Part shown: piece by piece, positions 27,182 to 34,625 of the stretch | How the letters are laid out: the number at the start of each line of letters is the position of its first letter | Numbering within the stretch: the stretch's first letter is position 1 | NCBI RefSeq assembly: GCF_009797025.1 | Contig: NZ_CP047027.1 | Span: forward strand, 1,612,001 to 1,676,000 | DNA: 64,000 nt | Direction: 5' to 3' | From: Cellulophaga sp. L1A9 | GTDB taxonomy: Bacteria > Bacteroidota > Bacteroidia > Flavobacteriales > Flavobacteriaceae | Position numbers and translations under genes: made by a program | Notes under the pieces: generated by a model | What the model was told of the DNA's origin: nothing | The model's input: only the letters and a program-made list of their open reading frames with translations | The model's database searches: none

Positions 27182-27219
27182 TATCGACGAAATACACCAA
27201 ATTGTGTAGTTCATCGATA
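27182..27219. repeat. Nested hairpin just after the amidophosphoribosyltransferase gene
   Basis: TATCGA pairs with TCGATA, GAA with TTC and TACAC with GTGTA around a CAAATT loop, giving 14 pairs and two mismatches. It begins 9 bases after the stop codon. There is no T run, so it may be a 3'-end stabiliser rather than a terminator. Confidence 0.45.
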
Positions 27220-27267
27220 ATATTAACCGATTGGCGTAAAATTAGTCGTTTCAACGAGTGGCAAGAG

Positions 27268-27350
27268 TAATTTTAGAAAGCCATAGCATAAGTAGGTTAA
27301 GTTTATGGTAAGATTTGGGGAAAAAGGTGGAGTCTAACTCCGCCTTTTTT
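27268..27350 (+). ncRNA. Tandem small RNA, copy 1, with promoter box
   Basis: Box TAATTTTA at 27268-27275 (one change from TAnnTTTG) stands exactly 5 bases before the 40-base core at 27281-27320. The core starts CCATAGCATAAGTAGGTTAA and ends GGTAAGATTTGGGG. CCATA and TATGG can pair around an 18-base loop. An intrinsic terminator follows (GGTGGAGT-cta-ACTCCGCC, six T). Expected RNA is about 70 nt. Confidence 0.75.
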
Positions 27351-27479
27351 ATTTCTAGACTTTTCCGAATCCAACCACACTATATCATTACTTCAAAAAA
27401 ACTTCCGCCACTCATTACCTTTCAGCTTTTATAATAGCGTGTTCATCTAAAACTTTAGGGCACAACACTATAGTTAACA

Positions 27480-27562
27480 TACCTTTGAAGAACCATAGCA
27501 TAAGTAGGTTAAGTTCATGGTAAGATTTGGGGATAAAAGGTGGAGTCTAACTCCACCTTTTT
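27480..27562 (+). ncRNA. Tandem small RNA, copy 2, with promoter box
   Basis: Perfect box TACCTTTG at 27480-27487, 5 bases, then the core at 27493-27532 differing from copy 1 at one base (C instead of T at core position 24). Terminator stem GGTGGAGT/ACTCCACC with a T run. The element lies 212 bases after copy 1. Confidence 0.8.
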
Positions 27563-27683
27563 GTTTTTTATACTTTTTTGCCATAAAAAACACAGCAAAC
27601 ACTTCTAAAAAGTTAAAAAGAGCATTTCAACTTAGATTAACGGCGTTCATCTAAAAGTTTCTTTAAAATATACTATCTCAACC

Positions 27684-27766
27684 TACTTTTGTAGGACCAT
27701 AGCATAAGTAGGTTAAGTTCATGGTAAGATTTGGGGGAAAAAGGCGGAATAATATTCCGCCTTTTT
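27684..27766 (+). ncRNA. Tandem small RNA, copy 3, with promoter box
   Basis: Box TACTTTTG at 27684-27691, 5 bases, then the core at 27697-27736, identical to copy 2. Terminator stem GGCGGAAT/ATTCCGCC: the sequence changes on both sides and pairing is kept. It lies 204 bases after copy 2. Confidence 0.8.
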
Positions 27767-27863
27767 CATTTCTGATACTCAGCACTTTATCCCAAAAAAT
27801 AGCATTTAATCGATTCTTTATCGTAAAACTTATAGCTTCTACACTATAAAATCTTCATATATC

Positions 27864-27970
27864 TTTTGATATTTCTCACAATACCAGTAACTTAGCAAAG
27901 CCATAGCATAAGTAGGTTAAGTTTATGGTAAGATTTGGGATGAAAAGGATGGAGACTTCTCCATCCTTTT
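27864..27970 (+). ncRNA. Tandem small RNA, copy 4, with promoter box
   Basis: TTTTG at 27864-27868, 19 bases, TAACTTAG at 27888-27895 (one change from consensus), 5 bases, then the core at 27901-27940 with G to A at its last base. Terminator stem GGATGGAGA/TCTCCATCC. It lies 204 bases after copy 3. Confidence 0.78.
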
Positions 27971-27985
27971 CTGTTTTTATAAACC

Positions 27986-28017
27986 AAAAAACCCACCAGC
28001 GTTCACTAGTGGGTTTT
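27986..28017. terminator. Intrinsic terminator of the superoxide dismutase gene
   Basis: On the minus strand ACCCACTAG-tgaacg-CTGGTGGGT (one G-T pair) is followed by a T run. It also stops plus-strand transcription leaving the RNA array. Confidence 0.75.
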
Positions 28018-28045
28018 ATACTCAAAAAAAATATTTTACTTTCTA

Positions 28046-28654
28046 CTACTTGTTTGCAGCATATAATTCAGAAACTTTATCCCAATTAATAACATTAAAG
28101 AATGCATTAATGTAATCAGGTCTTCTATTTTGATAGTTTAAATAGTAAGCATGCTCCCAAACATCTAATCCTAAGATTGGGAAACCACCACAACCTACAC
28201 CAGGCATTAATGGGTTATCTTGGTTTGGTGTTGAACAAATTTCAACCTTACCACCTTTTTGCACACATAACCATGCCCATCCAGATCCGAATCTCGTAGC
28301 TGCTGCTTTAGAAAAAGCATCTTTAAAAGCTTCTACTGAACCAAAAGCTGCTACAATAGCAGTTGCTAATTCTCCTGTTGGTTCACCGCCACCATTTGGA
28401 GACATTACTTCCCAGAAAAGAGAATGGTTATAAAAACCACCACCATTATTTCTAACTGCAGCGTTGTTCATATCTAAAGTATCTAAGATAACTTCAATAG
28501 ATTTGTTCTCTAAATCTGTACCTGCGATAGCGTTATTTAAATTATTTGTATATCCATTATGATGTTTCGTATGGTGAATTTCCATAGTTCTAGCATCAAT
28601 ATTTGGTTCTAGTGCATCATATGCATATGGTAATTTTGGTAAATCAAAGGCCAT
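28046..28654 (-). CDS. Superoxide dismutase (Fe/Mn type)
   Basis: Converts superoxide to oxygen and hydrogen peroxide. The 202 residues hold all four metal ligands: [27 protein letters not shown], and [16 protein letters not shown] with its Asp and His. It has no signal peptide, so it is cytoplasmic. Whether iron or manganese is used cannot be decided here. Its -7 box (TAACTTTG) lies at 28692-28699. Confidence 0.96.
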   Translation of the reverse strand: MAFDLPKLPYAYDALEPNIDARTMEIHHTKHHNGYTNNLNNAIAGTDLENKSIEVILDTLDMNNAAVRNNGGGFYNHSLFWEVMSPNGGGEPTGELATAIVAAFGSVEAFKDAFSKAAATRFGSGWAWLCVQKGGKVEICSTPNQDNPLMPGVGCGGFPILGLDVWEHAYYLNYQNRRPDYINAFFNVINWDKVSELYAANK

Positions 28655-28691
28655 AATATATTTGTATTTAAGTTAATAAAATGTTGTCTAA

Positions 28692-28699
28692 CAAAGTTA
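28692..28699 (-). promoter_or_regulatory. -7 box (TAACTTTG) of the superoxide dismutase gene
   Basis: On the minus strand TAACTTTG fits TAnnTTTG and lies 37 bases before the ATG, implying a leader of about 30 nt. Confidence 0.6.
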
Positions 28700-28775
28700 A
28701 GGTTTTAAGAAACTAATTCCACTAATAATTTGTTAAGAACTGTATAAGATTACGTAATTTGCAAGTAAAAAGTAG

Positions 28776-31700
28776 GTGAAAAACACATCGTATAATATTT
28801 ACAATGCCTCAGCAGGGTCCGGAAAGACATACACGCTTACAAAATCATACTTGAAAATTATTCTTTCCAGCGCAACATCTGCTAATTACAGAGAGATTTT
28901 AGCCATCACCTTTACCAATAAAGCGGTAGCGGAGATGAAGGAGCGTATTATACATAGTTTATACGATTTCGGAAAAGTTAAAACTGCCGAGGATGCCCCT
29001 TCTATGTTTTTAGATCTTGTAAAAGAATTAAGTATCCCTACTGAAACTTTACAAAAAAGGTCAAAAACAAGGCTCAAAGAGATTCTTCACAACTATGCAT
29101 TTTTTGATGTTTCTACCATCGATAAGTTTACCCATCGATTGATAAGAACTTTTGCCAAGGATCTTAAATTGCCACAGAACTTTGAAGTCATTCTAGATAC
29201 AAACTTACTATTAAGCGAGGCCGTAGACCGTTTGGTCAATAAAGCTGGTACTGAGCCAGAACTTACAAAAGTATTAATCGCATTTGCTTTAGAAAAAGCC
29301 AATGAAGATAAAAGCTGGGACATTTCCAGAGATATTTTTGATATGGGGAGAGAACTTCTTTTCAAAGAAAAGTACGAGGATGCACTGGAAGCAATTGAAC
29401 AAAAAAATATTGGCGATTTTAACGCTTTAAAAAAGCTATTAAAAACAAAGATTAAAAGAGCAGAAGACAACATTCAGCTTGCGGGGAAAACAAACTTGCA
29501 GCTAATGTCTGATAACGGATTAGAGATTAAGGATTTTAAAAGTTCTTATTTTTCAAAATTCATGATTGATGTATCTGAATTAAAACCAACCATAAACTTT
29601 AATGCCGCTTGGAAACAAGACTTTGAAAATACCGCTTTATACACCAAAACACTAGCTGAGGATAAGAAAGCAACTATTGACGGGTTACACCCAACATTTA
29701 ATCAGCACTTTCAAAGTATAAAAAGTAGCTTTTTTGAATTGTCTTTCTTAAAAAATGCCTACAAAAACATTGTACCACTTACGGTATTGAATGCTTTACA
29801 GAAAGAATTAAAAAATTTAGAATTAGAGCGGGACGAAATTCCATTAGCAACTTTTAATAGCATCATTTCTAAAGAAATAAAAAACCAACCTGTTCCTTTT
29901 ATATATGAACGCCTAGGAGAAAAATACCGTCATTATTTTATTGATGAATTTCAGGATACTTCTGAATTGCAGTGGAGCAATCTAATTCCTCTGATTGGAA
30001 ACGCATTAGAAAGTCAGGATGAAAAAGGCAATAATGGCTCCTTATTATTGGTCGGCGATGCCAAACAAGCCATTTACCGTTGGCGAGGTGGTAAAGCTGA
30101 ACAATTTCTAAATTTAGTAAATCAAACTAAAAATCCGTTTGTTCATTTTCCCAATGTAGAAAACCTCCCTGCTAATTATAGAAGTTATCATGAGGTAATT
30201 AATTTTAACAATAGCTTCTTTTCTACCATTAGTGCCAATATTACTAATGCGGTTTATAAAGAACTTTTTGAAGAGGGCAACAAGCAAAAAGTAAATCACA
30301 AAGAGGGTGGTTTTATTCAAATTTCATTTATAACGGAAGAAGATAAAAATGAAGATGAATTATATTGTAATGAAGTATTGCAAACTATTGAGACGCTCTC
30401 GGAGAAAAAATACCCCCTAAAAGATATTTGCATTTTAGTGCGGGATAAAAAACATGGAATTTTATTGGCAGATTTTTTGAGCGCAAACAAAATTCCGATC
30501 ATTTCATCTGAAACACTATTACTAAAAAACAATCCAAAAGTAAACTTCCTCGTCAACCTTTTAAAATTTAGCGTGGATAGTGAAGATTTTGAAGCTGCTT
30601 ATGCTATTTTGTTTTACTTATCAGAACAATCAGGGCAACCTAAACATGAATACATCTCTGAAAATCTCAATCAGTTAGAAAGCCATCTTTCCAATCGCTA
30701 TACTTTTGAAATAAACACCTTAAAACAATCTAGTGTTTATGACGGGTTTGAGCAAGCGGTTAAACATTTTAATTTAGTTCATGAATCTGATGCATACATC
30801 ACCTATTTTTTAGATGAAGTCTTAGATGTAGAGTACAAACAAGGCGCCAGCGCTACATTATTCCTAGATTACTGGGAAAAAAAACAAGATGTACTAAGCA
30901 TTAGTGCTCCCTTAGAAATGGATGCGGTACAAATAATGACGGTTCACAAATCAAAAGGATTAGAATTTGAGGTCGTATTGTTCCCCTATGCCAATAGCCA
31001 TATATATAAGGAGATAAAACCTAAAACCTGGTTGCCCGTAGCAGCTGAGGAATTTAATGGCTTCACGGATTTATTAATTAATAAAAATAAAGAAATTGTA
31101 AATTATGGCGAAGCTGCAGAAAGTATCTATAATGAAGAGCATGAAAAATTAGAGTTAGACGCCTTTAATGTATTGTACGTTGCTTTGACCAGAGCAGTAA
31201 AGTGTTTGTTTGTTTTTACCAAGAAAGAATACGAAGGAAAAACAGAAAACCCTAAAACAGATTACTATTCTGGACTTTTTATGAGTTACTTAAAACAACG
31301 AGGTGTTTGGCAAGATGAGCAGTTACACTATCAATTTGGGCAGCTCAATGAAAACAGCAACAACAACCAACTAACAAACGACCAAGAAGAAATAAAATTT
31401 CAATACTCTTATAAAGAGCGTACTAGTTTTAACATAGTTACTAAATCTGGAATGCTATGGGATACCTCTGCAGAAGCTGCGCTTTCAAAAGGAAACACGA
31501 TACATCAAATATTAAGTTTAATAGAAACAGCAGACGATATTACGGAGTGCTTTGAAATATTGGTAAAAAAAGGATCTTTAAATACCGAAGAAGTTCCTGC
31601 ATTAGAATTAAAAATAAGAGCAATAATTGAACATAAAGATTTAAAAGAATTCTATACCAAAGATGCTATCGTTAAAAATGAAACCGATATAATCACAAAA

Positions 31701-31901
31701 AATGGCATAATTTTGCGGCCAGATCGCTTAGTAATTAAAAACAATAAAGCGAGCATTATCGACTATAAAACGGGCTCAAGAAACATATCTTATAAAGACC
31801 AAGTAGATACGTATGCTCATGCGATAAAAGAAATGGGGTATCTCATTGATAAAAAAATTATCATTTACATAAATAAAGATATAATACCTGAATTTATTTA
31901 A
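28776..31901 (+). CDS. AddA-like UvrD-family helicase-nuclease
   Basis: Large subunit of a RecBCD/AddAB-type double-strand-break end-processing enzyme. It starts at GTG 28776. Helicase motifs: ASAGSGKTYTLT (Walker A), YFIDEFQDTSELQW (Walker B), LVGDAKQAIYRWRGG, VQIMTVHKSKGLEFEVV and LYVALTRAVKCLFV. The C-terminal domain has RPDRLVIKNNKASIIDYKTG, the PD-(D/E)xK nuclease core. At 1041 residues it is shorter than the 1200 of typical AddA. Its likely partner, the AddB-like gene, lies 2.7 kb further on, beyond kbl and an OmpA gene. Confidence 0.9.
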   Translation: MKNTSYNIYNASAGSGKTYTLTKSYLKIILSSATSANYREILAITFTNKAVAEMKERIIHSLYDFGKVKTAEDAPSMFLDLVKELSIPTETLQKRSKTRLKEILHNYAFFDVSTIDKFTHRLIRTFAKDLKLPQNFEVILDTNLLLSEAVDRLVNKAGTEPELTKVLIAFALEKANEDKSWDISRDIFDMGRELLFKEKYEDALEAIEQKNIGDFNALKKLLKTKIKRAEDNIQLAGKTNLQLMSDNGLEIKDFKSSYFSKFMIDVSELKPTINFNAAWKQDFENTALYTKTLAEDKKATIDGLHPTFNQHFQSIKSSFFELSFLKNAYKNIVPLTVLNALQKELKNLELERDEIPLATFNSIISKEIKNQPVPFIYERLGEKYRHYFIDEFQDTSELQWSNLIPLIGNALESQDEKGNNGSLLLVGDAKQAIYRWRGGKAEQFLNLVNQTKNPFVHFPNVENLPANYRSYHEVINFNNSFFSTISANITNAVYKELFEEGNKQKVNHKEGGFIQISFITEEDKNEDELYCNEVLQTIETLSEKKYPLKDICILVRDKKHGILLADFLSANKIPIISSETLLLKNNPKVNFLVNLLKFSVDSEDFEAAYAILFYLSEQSGQPKHEYISENLNQLESHLSNRYTFEINTLKQSSVYDGFEQAVKHFNLVHESDAYITYFLDEVLDVEYKQGASATLFLDYWEKKQDVLSISAPLEMDAVQIMTVHKSKGLEFEVVLFPYANSHIYKEIKPKTWLPVAAEEFNGFTDLLINKNKEIVNYGEAAESIYNEEHEKLELDAFNVLYVALTRAVKCLFVFTKKEYEGKTENPKTDYYSGLFMSYLKQRGVWQDEQLHYQFGQLNENSNNNQLTNDQEEIKFQYSYKERTSFNIVTKSGMLWDTSAEAALSKGNTIHQILSLIETADDITECFEILVKKGSLNTEEVPALELKIRAIIEHKDLKEFYTKDAIVKNETDIITKNGIILRPDRLVIKNNKASIIDYKTGSRNISYKDQVDTYAHAIKEMGYLIDKKIIIYINKDIIPEFI

Positions 31902-31910
31902 AATTAAAAC

Positions 31911-33104
31911 ATGTACGGAAACATTAAAAATTACTTAACAGAAGAACTAGAGAATATTAAAGAATCTGGTTTGTTTAAAAAAGAAAGAATAATTACCTCT
32001 CCTCAAGACGCAGTGATCACAATTAGTACTGGAGAAGAAGTCATTAACTTTTGCGCCAACAATTATCTAGGCTTATCATCACACCCAGAAGTAGTGCAAG
32101 CAGCAAAAGACACTTTAGATAGTCATGGTTTTGGAATGTCTTCTGTACGTTTCATCTGCGGAACTCAGGACATACACAAAACGCTAGAAAGTACGATAGC
32201 CGATTTTTACCAAACAGAAGATACCATATTATATGCTGCTGCATTTGATGCTAACGGTGGTGTTTTTGAACCTTTACTTGGTGCGGAAGATGCTATAATT
32301 TCAGATTCTTTAAACCATGCTTCTATTATTGATGGTGTTAGATTGTGTAAAGCAATGCGTTATCGATATGCAAATAATGACATGGCCGATTTAGAGGAAC
32401 AATTAAAAAAAGCAAATAAAGACGGAGCTCGTTTTAAAATAATAGTTACCGATGGAGTATTCTCTATGGATGGTGTTCTAGCGCCTTTAGATAAAATATG
32501 TGATTTAGCAGATAAGTACGATGCCTTAGTGATGATTGATGAATGTCATTCTGCGGGATATATTGGAGCTACCGGAAGAGGTACCTTAGAAGAAAAAGGT
32601 GTTTTAGGAAGAATAGATATTATTACAGGAACACTTGGTAAGGCATTAGGTGGTGCCATGGGCGGTTATACTACTGGGAAAAAAGAGATTATAGAAATGT
32701 TACGCCAACGTTCCAGACCTTATTTATTTTCAAACTCCTTAGCCCCTGCGATTGTAGGTGCTTCTATTAAAGTGTTTGAAATGTTAAAAAGAGATACTTC
32801 TTTAAGAGATAAGCTTGAAGAAAACACACGCTACTTTAAAAAAGGGATGAAAGCCGCTGGGTTTGATATTATAGAAGGAGATTCTGCAATAGTACCTGTA
32901 ATGCTCTATGATGCCAAGTTATCACAACAAATGGCAGACCTATTATTAGAGAAAGGCATCTATGTAATAGGCTTCTTCTACCCTGTTGTACCTAAAGATA
33001 AGGCTAGAATTAGGGTACAATTGTCCGCAGCACACACAAAAAAACACTTAGATAAAGCAATTTCTGCCTTCACGGAGGTAGGAAAAACGCTGAAAATCGT
33101 CTAA
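31911..33104 (+). CDS. kbl: Glycine C-acetyltransferase (2-amino-3-ketobutyrate CoA ligase)
   Basis: A PLP enzyme that converts 2-amino-3-ketobutyrate and CoA to glycine and acetyl-CoA in threonine breakdown. The 397 residues follow the alpha-oxoamine synthase plan: [28 protein letters not shown], the aspartate in [12 protein letters not shown], and the PLP lysine in [16 protein letters not shown]. It starts 9 bases after the AddA-like gene. Threonine dehydrogenase is not in the window. Confidence 0.93.
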   Translation: MYGNIKNYLTEELENIKESGLFKKERIITSPQDAVITISTGEEVINFCANNYLGLSSHPEVVQAAKDTLDSHGFGMSSVRFICGTQDIHKTLESTIADFYQTEDTILYAAAFDANGGVFEPLLGAEDAIISDSLNHASIIDGVRLCKAMRYRYANNDMADLEEQLKKANKDGARFKIIVTDGVFSMDGVLAPLDKICDLADKYDALVMIDECHSAGYIGATGRGTLEEKGVLGRIDIITGTLGKALGGAMGGYTTGKKEIIEMLRQRSRPYLFSNSLAPAIVGASIKVFEMLKRDTSLRDKLEENTRYFKKGMKAAGFDIIEGDSAIVPVMLYDAKLSQQMADLLLEKGIYVIGFFYPVVPKDKARIRVQLSAAHTKKHLDKAISAFTEVGKTLKIV

Positions 33105-33151
33105 ATGCATCATTTAATGCTTTATTTGTGTTAAAAAAAATAACAAATTGA

Positions 33152-33183
33152 TTTTGTTAATAATTCTTAACAACTTACATTTG
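33152..33183 (+). promoter_or_regulatory. Full Bacteroidetes promoter of the OmpA gene
   Basis: TTTTG at 33152-33156, a 19-base spacer, then TACATTTG at 33176-33183. Both boxes and the spacing are canonical. The cleanest promoter in the window, fitting an abundant outer-membrane protein. The leader is about 30 nt. Confidence 0.75.
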
Positions 33184-33217
33184 CAGCTAATAAACCCTTA
33201 AACTTAAATATAATAAA

Positions 33218-34558
33218 ATGAAACATCTTAGCAAATTATTGGTTGTTGCCCTACTTTTTGTAGGATTTAACAGCATTCAAGCGCAAGACGAGAATAATCC
33301 ATGGCAAGTTGGTTTTGGTGTAAACGCAGTTGATGTTTATCCAACTAGTGATGTAAGTTCTTTTGGAAATGAATATTTCAACGCTACTGATCACTGGAAT
33401 ATCCTTCCTTCTATTTCTTATGTATCTGTTTCTAGATACGTAGGTGACGGATTTTCTGTTGGAGCTAGAGGTTCTTTAAACAGAATCGACAAGTTAGGTG
33501 ACGTATCTGTTGATGATTTATCTCACTACGCTCTTGATGGTACTATTAAATACAACATTTTAAAAAATACAGTAGTTGATCCTTTCGTTGAAATCGGTGG
33601 TGGTTATACTTGGATTGATGAAATCGGAGCTGGTACAGCTAACGGTGGTATTGGTGTTAACATATGGTTTACTGAGAACATCGGTTTAACTTTACAAACT
33701 CAATACAAGCATTCTTTCGAGGATTATTTAGCTCCTCACATGCAGCACTTAGCTGGTCTTAGCATCAAATTTGGTGGTACTGATACAGATGGTGATGGTA
33801 TTTATGACAAAGATGATGCTTGTCCAGAAGTTGCTGGTTTAGAAGCTTTCAATGGTTGTCCTGATGCTGACGGTGATGGTATCGAAGATAGCAAAGATGC
33901 TTGTCCTAATGAAGCTGGTTCTAAAGAAATGAACGGATGTCCAGATGCTGATGGTGATGGTGTTGCTGATAAAGATGATGCTTGTCCTAACGAAGCTGGT
34001 ACTGCTGCCTTAAAAGGTTGTCCAGATGCTGATGGTGACGGTGTTGCTGATAAAGATGATGAGTGTCCTGCTGAAGCTGGTCCTGCTTCTAACAAAGGTT
34101 GTCCTTTCTTAGATAAAGACGGTGATGGTGTATTAGACAAAGATGATATGTGTCCAGATGTTGCTGGTACTGTAGCTAACAAAGGTTGTCCAGAAGTTAC
34201 TGAAGAAGTTCAGAAACAATTGAATGATTATGCTAGAACTATCTTATTTGATACTGGTAAATCTTCTATCAAAGCTGAGTCTACTTCTGTTATGGTTGAC
34301 ATTATTACAATCTTAAAAGAATACCCTAATGCTAAATTTACAGTAGAAGGTCATACTGATAGCGTTGGTTCTGCTAAATTGAACCAAAGTTTATCTGAGT
34401 CTCGTGCTCTTTCTGTAAAAGAATTTTTAGTAGAAAAAGGAATCGAAGAATTTAGATTATCTGCAATTGGTTACGGTGAAGAGAAGCCTATCGCTTCTAA
34501 CAGTACAAGAGCTGGTAGAACTCAAAATAGAAGAGTTGAAATTAACTTAGTTAAATAA
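33218..34558 (+). CDS. OmpA-family outer-membrane protein with thrombospondin type 3 repeats
   Basis: A 446-residue structural protein. Signal peptide [23 protein letters not shown], then an eight-stranded-type beta-barrel (about 25-190), then calcium-binding repeats of the form [19 protein letters not shown] (five to six copies, about 190-325). The peptidoglycan-binding OmpA domain ends the protein ([32 protein letters not shown]). It tethers the outer membrane to the wall. It has its own strong promoter and terminator. Confidence 0.96.
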   Translation: MKHLSKLLVVALLFVGFNSIQAQDENNPWQVGFGVNAVDVYPTSDVSSFGNEYFNATDHWNILPSISYVSVSRYVGDGFSVGARGSLNRIDKLGDVSVDDLSHYALDGTIKYNILKNTVVDPFVEIGGGYTWIDEIGAGTANGGIGVNIWFTENIGLTLQTQYKHSFEDYLAPHMQHLAGLSIKFGGTDTDGDGIYDKDDACPEVAGLEAFNGCPDADGDGIEDSKDACPNEAGSKEMNGCPDADGDGVADKDDACPNEAGTAALKGCPDADGDGVADKDDECPAEAGPASNKGCPFLDKDGDGVLDKDDMCPDVAGTVANKGCPEVTEEVQKQLNDYARTILFDTGKSSIKAESTSVMVDIITILKEYPNAKFTVEGHTDSVGSAKLNQSLSESRALSVKEFLVEKGIEEFRLSAIGYGEEKPIASNSTRAGRTQNRRVEINLVK

Positions 34559-34588
34559 TAACTAAAAGTTATCTTCAAATATATTTTT

Positions 34589-34615
34589 AAAAGCTCCGCA
34601 ATTGCGGAGCTTTTT
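34589..34615 (+). terminator. Intrinsic terminator after the OmpA gene
   Basis: AAGCTCCGCA and TGCGGAGCTT form a perfect palindromic stem followed by a T run. A TTG at 34602 that could extend the next gene upstream lies inside this stem and is therefore rejected as a start. Confidence 0.88.
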
Positions 34616-34625
34616 CTATTTTTAT

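Larger units (their letters stand above)
27268..27970 (+). repeat. Four-copy tandem array of a promoter-core-terminator unit
   Basis: Core starts are at 27281, 27493, 27697 and 27901, so the period is 204-212 bases. Cores are 38-40 of 40 identical. The spacers between units are largely unrelated in sequence, except that GTTCATCTAAAA occurs 52 bases before the core in both copies 2 and 3. Conservation is thus confined to the transcribed unit and its promoter, as expected for functional RNA genes and unlike a recent plain duplication. Confidence 0.85.

Noticed and set aside
27305..27970. A short open frame starting ATGGTAAGATTTGGG in each RNA copy (peptide MVRFG...).
   Set aside because: The frames diverge right after the core and run through the terminators with different lengths (10 codons in copy 1, much longer in copy 4). 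Conservation also covers the non-coding part before the ATG, so an RNA gene explains it better.
27268..27970. CRISPR-like array, because of four regularly spaced repeats.
   Set aside because: Spacers of about 165-170 bases are far too long, each repeat carries a terminator and promoter box, and no cas genes are near.
33802..34182. Minus-strand frame of 126 codons across the OmpA gene repeats.
   Set aside because: A low-complexity shadow of the DGDGV repeats; it has no start signal and the plus-strand product is certain.
34602..34625. TTG start giving the AddB-like protein eight extra residues.
   Set aside because: The TTG lies inside the OmpA terminator stem; ATG at 34626/34629 is a natural start.
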